NCBI RefSeq assembly: GCF_020740795.1 | Contig: NC_067301.1 | Coordinates: forward strand, 930,001 to 994,000 | Length of the DNA: 64,000 bases | Source: Apus apus | Lineage: Eukaryota > Chordata > Aves > Apodiformes > Apodidae | Direction: 5' to 3' | In this document: positions 1 to 12,700 of the stretch, piece by piece | Layout: each line of letters opens with the position of its first letter | Numbering within the stretch: position 1 is the first letter of the stretch | Translations under genes and position numbers: made by a program | The notes under the pieces: model-generated | Seen by the model: only the letters and a program-made list of their open reading frames with translations | Database searches by the model: none | Told to the model about the DNA's origin: nothing

Positions 1-3000
1 TGCTTCCTGGGGATCTGAGGATGTGCAAAGAGCTGAGGGGTGTGTGGCCTGGGCTGCACTTACCTCCTGTGGGGCATCAGATCCGTGTACACACACGTTC
101 CTTCTCCTGTCCAGGGTTGTGTTCTCTGCCCTGAGCCCCCAGCACTTGGCTGATGGGTGTGCTTCTGAGCTGGGAGGTGACTGTCACTTCATGGTGTGTT
201 TTCTGGGAATGCTGGCAAGGCACAGCCTTTGTTCCAGGGAAAGCCAGATGCTCCAAACCCGGGGCCTCTCAGCATTTCAGCTTCCTTCAGGCCTTTTTAC
301 AAGATGTTGTAAAGTCACTTGACAATGGGCTGTGAATATTAATGGTCTCTAAGCCCAAAGGCAGATGGAAAAGTGGAGGGTTTTTGTTATCAGTTTAAGT
401 GGATGGTTTCTTTCATGTGGGAGCGTGTAACCTCCACAAATAAAATACCAGATGTGCTTGAATTCCATTTTCCTTAGAATAACTTGGGGATTCTCATAAA
501 GAATAGGGATACCTACTGTTACCAGTATTTTATTTCAAACCTTTTGATTATAGGACCTTGACAATTATTTTTGGCTACCTGGGGCACTGCACAGGTAGGC
601 AGACAATTGCTAAAGATAAAGAGCATGGATATATAACCTACTGCAAGGCTTTAAAACCTGGAGTGGTCAGTGCCTAGAGGGAGCACAGAGATGGACAAGT
701 GAGGGGGTGGCTGATTTCAGTCTGAACCGGGATGTGTTGGAGCCCTGTGCAGGTTCTGGTCAGGGCTGAGATGCTGCAGAGGAGCTGCTGGGGGCTGTGG
801 CTGGGCTGCACAGGTCGTGCTTGTTTCTCTGTGAGTTATTTGGGAAACAAGCAGAAAATAAAAGCAGATACCAGTTTTATTGCATGGATATCTTTCCTCT
901 AATTAGGCTCTGATTCCTGCCTACCTTTAATTCAGTGGGAATGTGAGTTACCTGGAGATAGATGTTTTCAAGTGAGCACGTGCTGTGTGTAAGCTCAGCA
1001 CAACACTCTCCTCTCTGCTCCTAACTCTTCCTTAAAAAACAAAAAGCAAACCTGTGTATATTTTACAAACAGGGATTGACTGAAACCAAGTTTGAATTGA
1101 AGTCTTGCAAGATATTTCATATTGAATTTATCTGCAGTTCCATGGCACTTCATTCAATGCACGACTGAAAGGAGGGGCAGGAAGAAGCCTTTTCTCAGGG
1201 AATATGTTCCTGGGAGCTCCTTGATGTGCATGACCTTGGAAATCAAGTGTAGGTGGAGCCTGTGGCTGTGATCCAGGCGACCCATACTTGGTTTCAAGGG
1301 TCTGCAGAGAATCTCTGGAGGGGAGGAGCAGACGCTGTGCATGACCTGCTGCTGTGGGGGAACCCTGAGAGTCTCCTGCTCCATCACCACAACGAGGATG
1401 GGACTGCAGGAAGTACTGGCCTTAGGTGCTGAGGTGGGAACTGGCTCAGTGGTGATCTTGGACACTGGCTTCTTTTGGTTTGTTTTGAAAAATCATCCCA
1501 TACAGGTGAAAAGGTACATTTCCTGGGTGATGTGAACCAGAATGGTCTCACGCAGTCCTGCCTCCATCCACCTCTCCACTCCACAGCTGAGTTTCTGAGC
1601 AGGAAATACAAGTCCAAGAAAGCTCTAGGCAGGAGGATGTTGTAGAAAAAAAAAAAGCTGATGTAAGGGGATGATTTCAGGAGCCCCTTGTCTGAGGGCC
1701 AAGTTTGGGTCTTGGCTGCACCAGCAGCCTTGAGCAGAGGCCAGAGCTGAACTGTGGTGGCCCCTGGGCAGGAGTGAGGATTTGGGACATCAGGGGTGTG
1801 GAGCCTGTACTGGGGGGATGAGGAACAAACTTCTCTGTGCTCATGGATGCTGCAGTTCAGCTGTGAGGAAGGAAAGCTTCATAATGCTTTGATAAATACA
1901 AGCTCTAAGAAGCTGACAGCAGTGTTTGCAGAGGCTGACCACAGGGCTTATTTTTACAAAACATGGAGGCAAGAATAACTCCTGCTCTCTGTGTCCTTCT
2001 GGGGAAACTTGGGGCTTACGGGGAAGCTGCTGAGATTGTGTCCATTTAAAAGATCAAAGGGAACTTTATAGAAAAGCTTCTGTTAAAAGAAAATAACAAC
2101 AGTAAAGTAGCTCCTTCAATTATTCTAGACTTCAGCTCTATCCAGCAGATACCCAGCAAAGCTGCAGAGCCTTAAGCTCAGGACAACCCCTCTCCATGGG
2201 CTGCTGTGCCAGGTGGAAATGGGGCTGGATCCCAACAGACATGGGCTGTGGGCTCTGGGTGAGCAGAAGAGAAGCAAGATTTCTCTGCAGTAGCAGAAGG
2301 AAATGTACAGGGTGTAGTATGGCTGAAGCATGTGCTTCTGGCACAGCTACAGCTCATTATTCTTCCACCCAGACCAAATGCCTTAAAACAGTATTTGTCT
2401 CCATTTTTCTCCTTTCTTTTAAGAAGGAAACACTTCTTTACAGGGTGAAAAAAGTAGCTGCTTAGGCACAAATACATTTTTAGAGTGCCTTGCTTAGTGC
2501 CAAATGTCAAAAATTTGCCAGCAACTGATAAATCTTTTTGAAACCTCCTCATATATTTCACATGTCTCACTGAAACTTGGCATTTCCTAATCTGGGCTTG
2601 ATTTTGATTTGTAGCTGAAAATAATAAACTGGTGCTAACGCTGGTGCAGCTCAAGGTCTCGTCCTCACTGCTGGTCACTGTTCCTCTGATGGACAGAGTC
2701 TAGCTTTTTTTTGGATTAATTAAGGTAGTTCTCATGTGTTTTGGTGAGGTGTGGAAATGCTTGAATAGCAGGGATCTCCAGTCCTTGGGAACAGATTCCA
2801 GCTGGGCTTTGGGGAGGATGCTGCTTCAGTTGGAGGGGAGGTACAGGCTGTGGCTCATTTGGGTCTCAGTTGGGTCATTAACTCCCTGGGAGCTGAATTG
2901 AGGAGTGGGGGGAACCAGTGGCCAGGTAATGAGGAAACAGGGGGGTGGTGATTCCTCCATTTTCACCTGGGGATTAGTCATTCACTCTGTTTACAAGGTA

Positions 3001-3579
3001 ATTTGAGAAAGGTGCTCTGACCCACCCCTGCTGAGGGGAAGAGGAGTCTCTGGTCCTGGTAATGTGATTTATTCTGGACTTGAGTTACAAACATTTGTAG
3101 AAAAATATACTGTGTGGGTATTCTAATTTTTTCAAACTTTTCATCTTCCCTGGATTTATTTAGGCAACTTGTGTGGGTTTACTTGAGGGAATTCTAATGG
3201 AAAAGTGTGATAGTTTTGCCCCTCTGATTTAAAACGAGAAAGTAGAAGTTCTAAACCAACAGATCTTTAATGTAAAGAAATCTTCATGTTTTCATGAACA
3301 AGACTTCAGAGTGAGGCATCATGTTGTGATAATGAATCTATTGCTGCCCATGTGAGTGCCCACGTTCCTCCAGGACAGGAATCCTTTGGGTAGTGACATC
3401 TTAAGTGTTTGAGGACGTAACGAGGGGGATCATTTTGTACTGGTCAAACTTCCCACTTCCTTTTGGCCCTGAAAAGTTAACTGTGGGAAAATCACCTGTA
3501 AGAGAGCAGTGAGTTGGCTTTCCTGCAGGTCGGGCTGCAGCAGCAGCTCAGCTCTGCTGCCCCTTCTCCTCTTTTCCAG
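1..3579 (+). other. MEGF6: MEGF6 intron, 3' portion
   Basis: This is the end of the intron between the EMI-coding part (left of the window) and EGF exon 1. I found no EMI or signal-peptide exon here. The only functional element recognised is the miR-551 hairpin near 1232-1306. The acceptor at 3578-3579 follows a pyrimidine-rich tract. Confidence 0.8.
1232..1306 (+). ncRNA. MIR551: microRNA precursor mir-551, intronic in MEGF6
   Basis: Positions 1277-1296 read GCGACCCATACTTGGTTTCA, which is the miR-551 mature 3p sequence as I remember it (seed CGACCCA). The opposite arm, from 1239, starts GAAATCAAGTGTAGGT. It pairs with the 3p arm almost fully: only G-U wobbles and one A-C mismatch across 16 positions, with a short terminal loop between. 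The outer stem is extended by GACC at 1232-1235 against GGTC. In human, MIR551A lies in a MEGF6 intron on the host strand, and the arrangement is the same here. Transcription is probably shared with the host gene. The precursor ends are approximate. The mature sequence is closer to the 551b than to the 551a spelling I recall for human. Confidence 0.93.
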
Positions 3580-3702
3580 ATGTCAACGAGTGCGAGGTGG
3601 GGAACGGCGGCTGCGAGTCCCGGTGCTGCAACACCATCGGCAGCTTCTACTGCAAGTGCCCAGCGGGGCAGCGGCTGCAGCACGACGGGAAGATGTGCAC
3701 AG
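3580..3702 (+). CDS. MEGF6: MEGF6 exon 1 in window: EGF module 1
   Basis: This exon has 123 nt, phase 1 at both ends, acceptor AG at 3578-3579 and donor GT at 3703. It encodes [20 protein letters not shown] and continues to the sixth cysteine. The Cys-Cys pair and the [12 protein letters not shown] hydroxylation-type motif match the first EGF of MEGF6, which in mammals directly follows the EMI domain. The leading D codon takes its G from the unseen upstream exon. Confidence 0.93.
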
Positions 3703-6700
3703 GTACCACCACTGCCATGGTCACTGCCATGGCCACGAGGGGCTGCCTGGGAGCTGCAGGCTGTAGGGTGGTCGTGGCCACGGTGCCAAAGGCTTTTGGG
3801 GTTCTTCTCTCCTCCTGCACATCTGCCACGCTTCTGATGGTGTTCAACCATCCGGGGCAAGCTCTCTTTGTGCTGCATGCTTAGGGGTATTCATGGCAGT
3901 TGTAGAGGAAAGCTTTCCATCAAGTTTTCAGGGTGAGATCTTGTCCCTGTTGAAGTAGAGGGTGTCTGTTTTATTGCTTCAGAAGAGATGAGATTTGTCC
4001 ACCAGAGTTTATCTCATCACATTGTTCCCTCTCTTCTGCTTTAAATCTGCTTTCAAACCAAAGTGGAAGAGAAAACACAGTTTTGTGTCTGTAAAATGAA
4101 GATACTGGATGGGTTTTGTGTTAGCCTGGTACCAGAGCAAGTTTCATGTCATATGGGCCATCTCAGCTCCCAGAGCTTGGGTCTGTGCTCTCCTGCACTG
4201 TATGGATTCCCTGTCCCTTTCTCCAGGCGTTGCCAGTGGGGCGAGCGCAGTGTGTTCTGGTCAAGCTGGAGCTGAGAGGCAGAGAAAATGCAAAAAGCCA
4301 TTTGCTTATCGGAGCCAAGAGCAAGATACATTCCTTGGAGTGTCTTGTGGCTCCAGGATCCACTGATGGTATCTGAGAAGGGCACCTTCACTGGGCTCCT
4401 GCAGAGCAGAGGTCTGAGGCTCATGTGTTCTCTAGCGCGACACGGGAGCGCCTGCTGCAGGGTGCTCCATCCGCTGCCTGGGCTGCTCGTGCCTTCCTGC
4501 TGGAGCTCTCACATGTTCTCAGCACTACTTTGCTTAGCAGAGGTCCAAAAGTATTTGAAATAATTAGCAAGGATTGCTGACAAACTGGGAAAGAGTGATT
4601 TCTGTGGATATCGGTTTGGACACTAAAGAATTCTGCAGAAAAATGTCACTTTCTTGCCAATTTGGTACATTTGTCTTGTTTTGTTGAAAATAACTGAAAA
4701 GTATTTCCTGGCTCAGTACCCCTGTAGAGATGTGTGAAATAAACAGCTCTGCTCTTATCTTAGCCAAGCTAAAATATTTTCAGTTTCCCCAGAATTCCCC
4801 TGATGAGGATTAGCTTCTTGGATGATTAAGAGGTTTGGTGGAAACAAACAACCCTTTTTAAAAAAATATTATTATTTCTTCTAGGGGAGCCAGTGTGAAT
4901 CCCCTTCTTACGTTACTTTTTCTTCTGGTATCAGATAAGAAAGAGTTTCCAAATGCCCTGGATGCTGATGCATGTGGGAAGAGGAGTGGACAGGATCAGA
5001 TCTGTGTTTGTACGGGCGGGCGAGTTCAGAAAAGACAGAAGGCACTGATGGATGTTTACAGCTTGCAAAATATTCAGCTTTTCTTGATCGAAGTCCTGAT
5101 GGAGCCTGAATAAAGCAGCCTGGGCTCCCAAACATGAGGTTAGGTATTTGGAGCCCTTCGGAGGGTTTGGACTTCGCCTCTTTCCTGAGGGTGGCCAGGG
5201 ATGAGGAGTGCTGGGCTCAGGGGCCGGCAGTTCACTTGCTTCACCCTGTGCCTGGATTCCTGGCTGGAGTGATGTGGCCCTGGCCTCTCCAGAGTCCTCC
5301 CCTTTGGACAGCCAGCTGCACCATCACGTCAGCAGGATGCTTTGTGTGCAGGGGCAGAAACCTGCCAGGCCCAGGGTTTGCTCCTAAGGTAGGGAGTTTT
5401 TTCAAGGAAAAAAAATGTAGTCTTGGCTACATGAGGACTTCCCAGGCTCTCCTTCCCATCCCGTTTGGGGACAGAGGGGTGTTCCAGCCCAGGGAGGGTG
5501 TGCTGCACTCGTGCCCAGCTCATGTCTTCCTTGCACACACGCAGAGGGGTTCAGAGCTCTGTGCCATGCACAGCAGCCCAGCACTGCTGCGGGTTGAGTT
5601 TCCTGCACTGCCTGTTTATCTGGCTCAGGTTCAGCCAACCTTGCAGCACAGGGACAGAGCACTCCAGCTGCCAGCCCAGGGACTCAGGGTGTCTTTGCTA
5701 AACTGATTGGAATTGGAAATTCTTTTTGATGTAGGCAGATCCATGTGCCCTCAGCTGAGAGACCATTAGGAGACAAAAGTGGGGAGTGATCTCCCTAAAC
5801 CATAACTCTCTGGTAGTGCTTTTGTTTCAGGGCGGCCTTTCTCTGCAGGTGCTGAACCTTCCTCTTCCAGCTTCTGCAGCCATTCTGGCAGGTTCCTCTG
5901 GGATTCATGCCAGACAAGCCTCAGCTTGAGGAGGGGTTCAGGGAGCTGGTGTGTACTGGTGCCATGGGCCAGCTAATCCTGATGCCATTACAGAATACAG
6001 TGCTGTGGGAGTTCTCCCTTCTTTAAATCCCCTTTTAAATGGATCAAGGAGGGTTTGAAGGTTCGTTTGAAATAAGGCAACTCCTGACTGGAAGAGGCAA
6101 TTCAAACTCTGCAGCTGGAAAAACAAAAAGCTCTTCGCTTTTCCAGTCTGTATTCATTCCTGTTTCCTCCTCTAAGCTGTTTCTGTGGTATCTTCTTTGA
6201 TTAAAACTGAAGAAGATTAATAGCTTGCCTTCAGGAGCCCCAGGTAGCTGAGGGTGCAAAGCTGACCCTAACCAGGTAAAAGATGCTGAAGCAGGGATGG
6301 CCAAGCTTGCATCCCCTGCTCACCCTCCACTGTGCAGATGGCCCAGCCAGCAGCTCTGGAGCTCTGCTCCTGTCTCCACCAGGGAGGTGTCATCTGCTCT
6401 CTAAATGTCACCTGAGGTGGTGGCTGGGGCTGTGCTGAACCCCATCACCACACACCCTGTGCCTCAGCCTCTTGCATTTTCCTGGACTGTTTCATCTTCT
6501 CCATCCAGCTGTTCCCTCTAAGTGTAGAATCCTTTCTAAAATGTCAGAAGAACTTGATTCAGGGTTTGGGCGAGAGTTGGATGAAGATTCAAGCACTTGT
6601 ACTTACCTAGACTGGCTGACCTGGGTCTCTGCAGGGATCAATTAACTCCAGGCCTTAACACACCATTGAACTGTGAAGTACCATCTTGTCTGCTGCAATT

Positions 6701-9700
6701 TCTTTGGGTTCTTGGGAGAATTTGTTCCTGCTAAGCCTGAAGTGAATGAAATTCCATGAGAGTTACGGGTTCAGTCCAGCTCTGTCCCTCTTTAAAGACC
6801 CCTCTGGACGTGAATGCTCTCCCAGCTAATTGCACAGGAAGCAGTAACGACTTGCTGCTGATTGTAATGTGTTACTGTACTCAAACCAACTCTTAGTACT
6901 TAATCAGCCAAAGTAAATTAGGTGACAAGGAAGCTCGAGCTGGCTCAAACCTGGCCAAGCATAACTTATGACATAAGCAGGATTCAGTTTATGTTCAAGC
7001 CTGATGTGCCTTTGATACAGGTGTTGTACCACGAGCCCTTTGGAAACGTCTGAGCCGCTCATCGTTGGGTTTTTTTAGCAGTCTAAGAAAACAGGAGGTT
7101 GAACAAGTTTGTCACATAATTTGTTGAGCATCAGCAGCTGTGCTAGTCTTCATTTCCAGAGCAAGGAGTGAGTGCTCTTTGTTGGGAGCTGCATGTGCCC
7201 GAGTAGCAGGAATTTCCAGGTCATGGAGCCACGGAAAGGTCCCTTTTGCTGGTGCTTGGGGAGTGAGGGAGTCACTTGGAGAGCTGTGCTTGCTGTGATT
7301 CATCTGCGTCCCAGGCAAGGCTAATTTAATGTAGACAATGTCTTAATAACATTACTGAGCTGAGGAAGTCAGTCTGAACTATTTTTCATTGCTCTGTGGC
7401 AACATTCATTTTTGCATGTCAACACGGCTGGAAACATCTACAGGGGAAGTGTCAACACTGGCCATTGTGATGGCTGCAGCATCCCTGCTCTGGGGAGGAT
7501 TCCCAGGGAGCTGACCCAGGCCAGCACTGACAATTCCTAACGTCTGCCAATGGGCTATTTTTAAACAGGTGAAGTGTTTAGTAAATCTAGAAGTGGCTTC
7601 CAGCAGGATGGCAGCGTGTGAGTGCGGGCAAGTGGCAGAGCAGCACCACAGGGCAACCCCTGGGGTCACCTCTGGTGCCCCCCAGTAACACCCCTCCTGC
7701 TTTTCCTCTCCTCCTCTTCTGCCCCACATCCTTACTCCACAGAGCCGAGCATCTCCTCCAGGGACTGGCAGACCAACCAGGCAGTGAGCAGAGGGGGAGC
7801 ACCAGCTGGGGCACAGCAGGTCCCACTGCTTCCACTTCTGCGGCATCTTTTGGAAAGCTCACATCTTTTTTTTTTCCACAAAGTAACTGACAAATTTTGA
7901 GCCCAGATATTTTTGTTAAATTATTAATGAGAAGCATGTGGGCTGTTGTGAATGTTAAGATGATCTGAAGTGGCCTCTGAAGTGTTCAGAAGCTGCTCTT
8001 GCTTGGAAGGATCTGCAAAGGGGACTCGTGACTAGAGTCCACTTTCCTTTGGAAACTGCTGCAGCAATAGCCTGAAATTGTTATTTTCTTCCTGGATTCA
8101 GCTCCTCTCTGTGTTTCAAAATTTTTCATGGAATGCTATTCATTGCAGTCTAAACCACAAGTTTTAATTTGGAATTTTACTACAGCCAAATAATACTGTG
8201 AAAACGGCTCAAAGTAGCAGGCCCTGCTCTCCCCCAGCTCAACCCTGCAAGCACATTGTTTCAAAACATTCCAGAAAGTTAAATGAGGCTTTTGAGCCTG
8301 CCTCTGGAAAATCCAATAAGCTATTCTTACTTCTTGTTTAATGAAAAAGGTAAAATAAAATTCTAGGCTGGGCCTTCCAGGAAGCTGTAGTATTAGGGTT
8401 TTCTTTGGAGCAGCCACAGGGGCTGTTCCTTGTCCGAGCTGAAACTTGTGGGTGAAGATTTCTCTTTTTAAATTATTTTAAGAGAAGCCCAGTGAAGATT
8501 TAGGCAGGAGCTCTCTCTTGCAGCTCAGTTAAGGCCTGGCAGGGCCCTTGCTTTCTAGTTGAGAAGCTGGATTTCCCCAGCCAGTGCACACAGCCTGGTG
8601 CTTGAGTGGCCACTTGCAGAAGTCAGAGGGTGGGAGGTGAGGCTTGGTGCCTGGTGGCCCTGCTCTCACCCTCTGCCTCCCCCAGCAGCTGTGACTGGGC
8701 TCCCTGTGGGTAAGGGTGGTGCAGGGGGGCTACTGGGGGTGTGCTCAGGTGCTGGGGTTGGGGGAGCCTGGCCATCAATGACCACTTTTGACCATTTGCT
8801 CAACATATTTTGGGCAAATACGTGGTTTTACTTTATGGTGGAGGTTCTGCTGGGGTTTTGTCTGCATCCCCAAGGGCTGTGCAGGTAAATCTGCAGCAGG
8901 TCCCTCACCTTTGGAGGGTCATGTTGTTCCACACGGGTATCCTGGGGTTTGCTGGAAGCATGTCCCTCAGCACCACATCTGTGTGTCTCTCCAGGACTGG
9001 GGACTCCACAGCTGCCCTGGGCCTGACAACCCTCTTGGGAAATAAATTATTCCCAAGATCCAATCTAAACCTCCCCTGGCACAACCTGAGGCCATTTCCT
9101 CTTGATCAGTTGCTTGTAACTTGGGACAAGGGACCAAACCCTCCCCTTCCCTCGCTCCAACCTCCTCTCAGGCAGTTGCAGAGAGCAAGGAGGTCTCCCC
9201 TCAGCCTCCTTTTCTCCAGGCTGAACATCCCACAGCAGTGCTGGTACGAGCCAGGGTGCTGGTGGTCTTCTTGGTCACCTGGGCACACGTTGCCTCATGT
9301 TCAGTCACTGTCGACCAACATTCCCGGGTCCTTTTCCACCGGGCACTTTCCAGCCTCTCTTCCCCAAGCCTGGAGCGTTGGGATGGGGAAAGCCGGGCTG
9401 GGGAAAGCCGGGCTGGGGAAAGCCGGGCTGGGGAAAGCCCAGCCCCGCTCGCTGTGCCCGGGGCTGCCCTCCCCGCAGCCCCGCCGGGTCAGCCCGTCCG
9501 GGCCGCCGCTCCCGGGGGATGCGCCGGGCTGGGCGGCTCTGGAGCCGGGTCCGGGAGGCAGGATCATCCCGGTCCGGGAGGCAGGATCATCCCGGTCCGG
9601 GAGGCAGGATCCCGGCCGGGCCCGGCTCTACCTGCGGGGGGGTGCGGGGGGTGCGGGGCGGGACCGCCCCGGGCTCAGCTGCTCCTCCGCACCGCCCCGC

Positions 9701-12700
9701 GCAGCTCCGCGCGTCCCCGCCGCGCTCCCCTTCGCTTTTGGGCTCTTTTGAGGCGGTTTTTTCTTTCCGCCCGCCCCCCCCCTCCCAAAGGCTCCTGCAG
9801 CCCGGCACCGCTCCTGCTCAGCGCTGCGGGACCCGGCGTTTTGCGGGGTTTCCCGGCCGCTCTCTGAGCGGCTCCAGCATGGGCCGGGAGCCGGGGCGGC
9901 TGTGGCTGCTGCTCTGGTGCTGCGGGCTTTGGGGCAGCATCCCCGGCGCCGCTGGCAGCCACTACCCCTACCTCTGGAGAAACTGCTACCCCTGCTACCT
10001 GGGGCGTGCGGGGTACGGAGCCGGGCACGGCGAGCTGAGGGCAGGTAAGTGCCCGGGCGGGGGTCCTGGGGGGCTCTGCTCCCCCCGGGGAGGGGTGGCT
10101 GACCCCGGCAGGCGGGTCACTGAGCTGCCGGGTGCGAGTCCCCGGCTAAGGTCACAAACCGGTGAGCTGGCTTGTACCTCTGCCTGGGTTCTTCACCTCG
10201 CGTTATTCCAGACACGGTCCGGCTGAGGCAGATTTGTTGTTCTGCTGAGTCCCTTCTTGGCACAGGGGGCAGAACCGCGTTCCCTTCCATCCTTGCTGTG
10301 CCGCTGTGTGGCTCGGTCGGGCGGCTGCTCTGCTTTATGCCTCTCAAACCGAACGGAGGCGTTTGGTTAGGGTAGGTTGGTCAGTTTTTTCCTCGGTTCC
10401 CAAGACTCTCACCTTGGCCCAGGGCAATACCTGAAATGTGAGACTGTTTTATCGTGAAAAAAAATCTGCCTTTCTCTCTGGGAGACTTCGGGGGTTTGGG
10501 TTGTGGGAGCATCGTGCAGTGGGGTCCTGCACGAGGTTTCTGCTGCACTGGTCAGGCACGGCAAGGAGGCTATAAATCCTTTTCAGCCACTTTCCAACAG
10601 CTTTTGTTGAACGTTTATGTGCACTGGCTTATGTGAGATGGTAGGTGGGGATGCTGAGTGAGGTGTAAGTTCTGTGAGCACTCACAGAGGCCCCCCCACC
10701 TGCTCCTTCCTCCCTGTGTGTGCAGCTGATGAGTGGCAGATGAAGTCTGTGGTTGCCTGAAGATTTAGGAAATAGTGGAGAACACATGAAGTTCACTGCA
10801 GACTTGGGATGCTTGTGAGTAATGGAGACATCAAGGAATGCATTTTCTCATAATGAGATAATCCTAATAAGTAATGCCCCAAGCAGTTGGTTATAAAAGT
10901 GAAATCAGGATATTTGTGAGATGTGCCAGACCTTTGGAAATGGGGTGAGTTGTTGTTTTGGTATTTATAGATCAGCTGTTTATCTCAAACTCAGATCAGA
11001 CTTCACCCAGGCCTTTTGGCTATTCTTGCAAGTGCTCTGAGCTTGGGGAAAAAACCCAACATATCTGCTGACAAGTCTGTCAGTCTAAGGCCCCTTTTCC
11101 CGGAGCCTGGTTTTATTTATCTTCAGAAAAGGGTGAATATCTGGACATTTGCAAGCCAAAATCTGTCAAGTAAGCTAAAGTTATGCCTAACATTCCCATA
11201 TGTTTTACAAAGAAGTAGGTGCAGGTTACAAAATAAACCAAACCAAATCCAGCTTACACAGGTCTCGGGCTCACCCCGCTGAGAACCTCACATCAACAAC
11301 AAATAACCCCAAACCAAGAAAAACACACTTCTCTCTTTCTACCTCTGAGAACAGGTGACTTTTTGCCATGTTGCATCTCGAAGAACCTTTCCTCTGAGTG
11401 CTACCTTTGGCAGAGCCAGGAGATGGGGGGGTGAAGGCTGGTTGGGTGAGCACCTTGGTTCCCTCCTCTGGCAGGACCAGCCCTTTCTGTTGCAGATGCT
11501 GTCCTGACCTTGCTCTGTGGGTGTTGGTACAAGATAATTTTTCAGGAAACTTTTATTTTTTGGCTCTGGGTGCAAGCAAGTAGGTGCTCAGGAGATGTGG
11601 CCTGAGGTGAGATGCTGGGGGGGTCCCTGCAGATGTTTCCCCTGTCCTCCATCCCCTCACCCACCGGTGTGAAGCAAGGCACAGGAAACACTCATAGAGG
11701 GGTTGCTCATGCTAAACTTGAGATCGCTGTGGGTTTGGTTGATTAGTTTTCCCTTGCAGCTTGAGCTTCCCCTCAACAGGTAGTAGCAGATGTTCCCTTG
11801 CCTGTGTAATGATTTTAGGACACCATGTCCTGCTTTACTCTGCCAGCTCAGGCACTGCTCACTTCTCCGTGTTCCTTCCACCAGCCAGCTCAGAGTGAGG
11901 CACCAGGTGCTGTGGAAGTGTTTCATCTGCAGTTTTATTGTATGAATGGAGAATGAAAAGGTGTTTTGTGTAATAGTACATTTCATTGAGGTCTGGAGTG
12001 CCTGTGTGCAGAGTGCTCTGCTGGAGCCCCATGTCAGAGGGCTGGTTGCTGTGGATTTTGGCCTTGTGCAGCCAACCTTTACAGGACAGAGCACTGTGAT
12101 CTGCTGGGGACTTGCATTAAATTGTCACAGTGAAGTGGAGCTGACACCTTGGTATCCTCTCTGTGATCCTCTGAAGTATGTCAGGACACAGCACGCAGCA
12201 CAGCTGGTCACTTTTCTTTGATTATGTGGTTTCCATTAGCTCCTTCAATAACATCTCCATGGGTTGGTACCATCCCCAGCTCCAGGGACCAAGCCAGTGT
12301 CCCTCTGCACAGGGACATCTTCAATCCCAAATGGCATCCTGCACAGAGGAGGGGATAAAACAAAGGTCCGGAAGAAAGTCTGAGGTGTGAGTGTAGCAGC
12401 ACATCAAGAACAGGCTGTCTGCTTGTTGTTACCTGCACCTCTGCTCTACCTCTAATCATCAGCAGCATCCAGAGACAGAAATGTGAGCACGGAGGAGAGC
12501 TGGGTCACTCTCAGCTGCTGTGCTTGGAGGCAATAGAAGGTGAGCTGAGGACAAAGCCAGTGACTGAGGCAAAATAGCTCCCAGATACGTTTTCACTTCA
12601 TGGGGTTATTGTCAGACCAATTGATCTGTTCCTCAAGTGCCTTCAGAAACTGCTGCTGTTGAGGGAGCACAGGTAGTGTGGGAAAGCTGCAGGGACCTGC

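Larger units (their letters stand above)
3703..9878 (+). other. MEGF6: MEGF6 intron with CR1 remnant and start of a CpG-rich block
   Basis: This 6-kb intron sequence lies before the internal first exon. I see no other coding exon. Open frames such as 5134-5706 lack any domain or splice logic. A CR1-like segment occupies about 8900-9390, and the sequence becomes CpG-rich from about 9440. Confidence 0.7.
9440..10110 (+). promoter_or_regulatory. CpG-island-like block, candidate internal MEGF6 promoter
   Basis: GC content and CpG density rise sharply here compared with the surrounding intron, with many CGG, GCG and CCGG runs and pyrimidine-rich CCCGCCCCCC sequence near 9770-9780. The block covers a signal-peptide-encoding first exon (ATG at 9879) and its GTAAGT donor. 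No TATA box is evident, as expected for a CpG promoter. The transcription start cannot be placed from sequence and probably lies between about 9650 and 9870. Confidence 0.6.

Noticed and set aside
5134-5706. 190-codon open frame on + strand in a MEGF6 intron
   Set aside because: It has no recognisable domain, a mixed composition and no suitable splice or promoter context; intronic chance frame.
9121-10226. Long frames of 248-313 codons around the internal CpG block
   Set aside because: They span CR1 sequence, minisatellites and the intron past the donor; only the part from ATG 9879 to 10044 has gene-like features.
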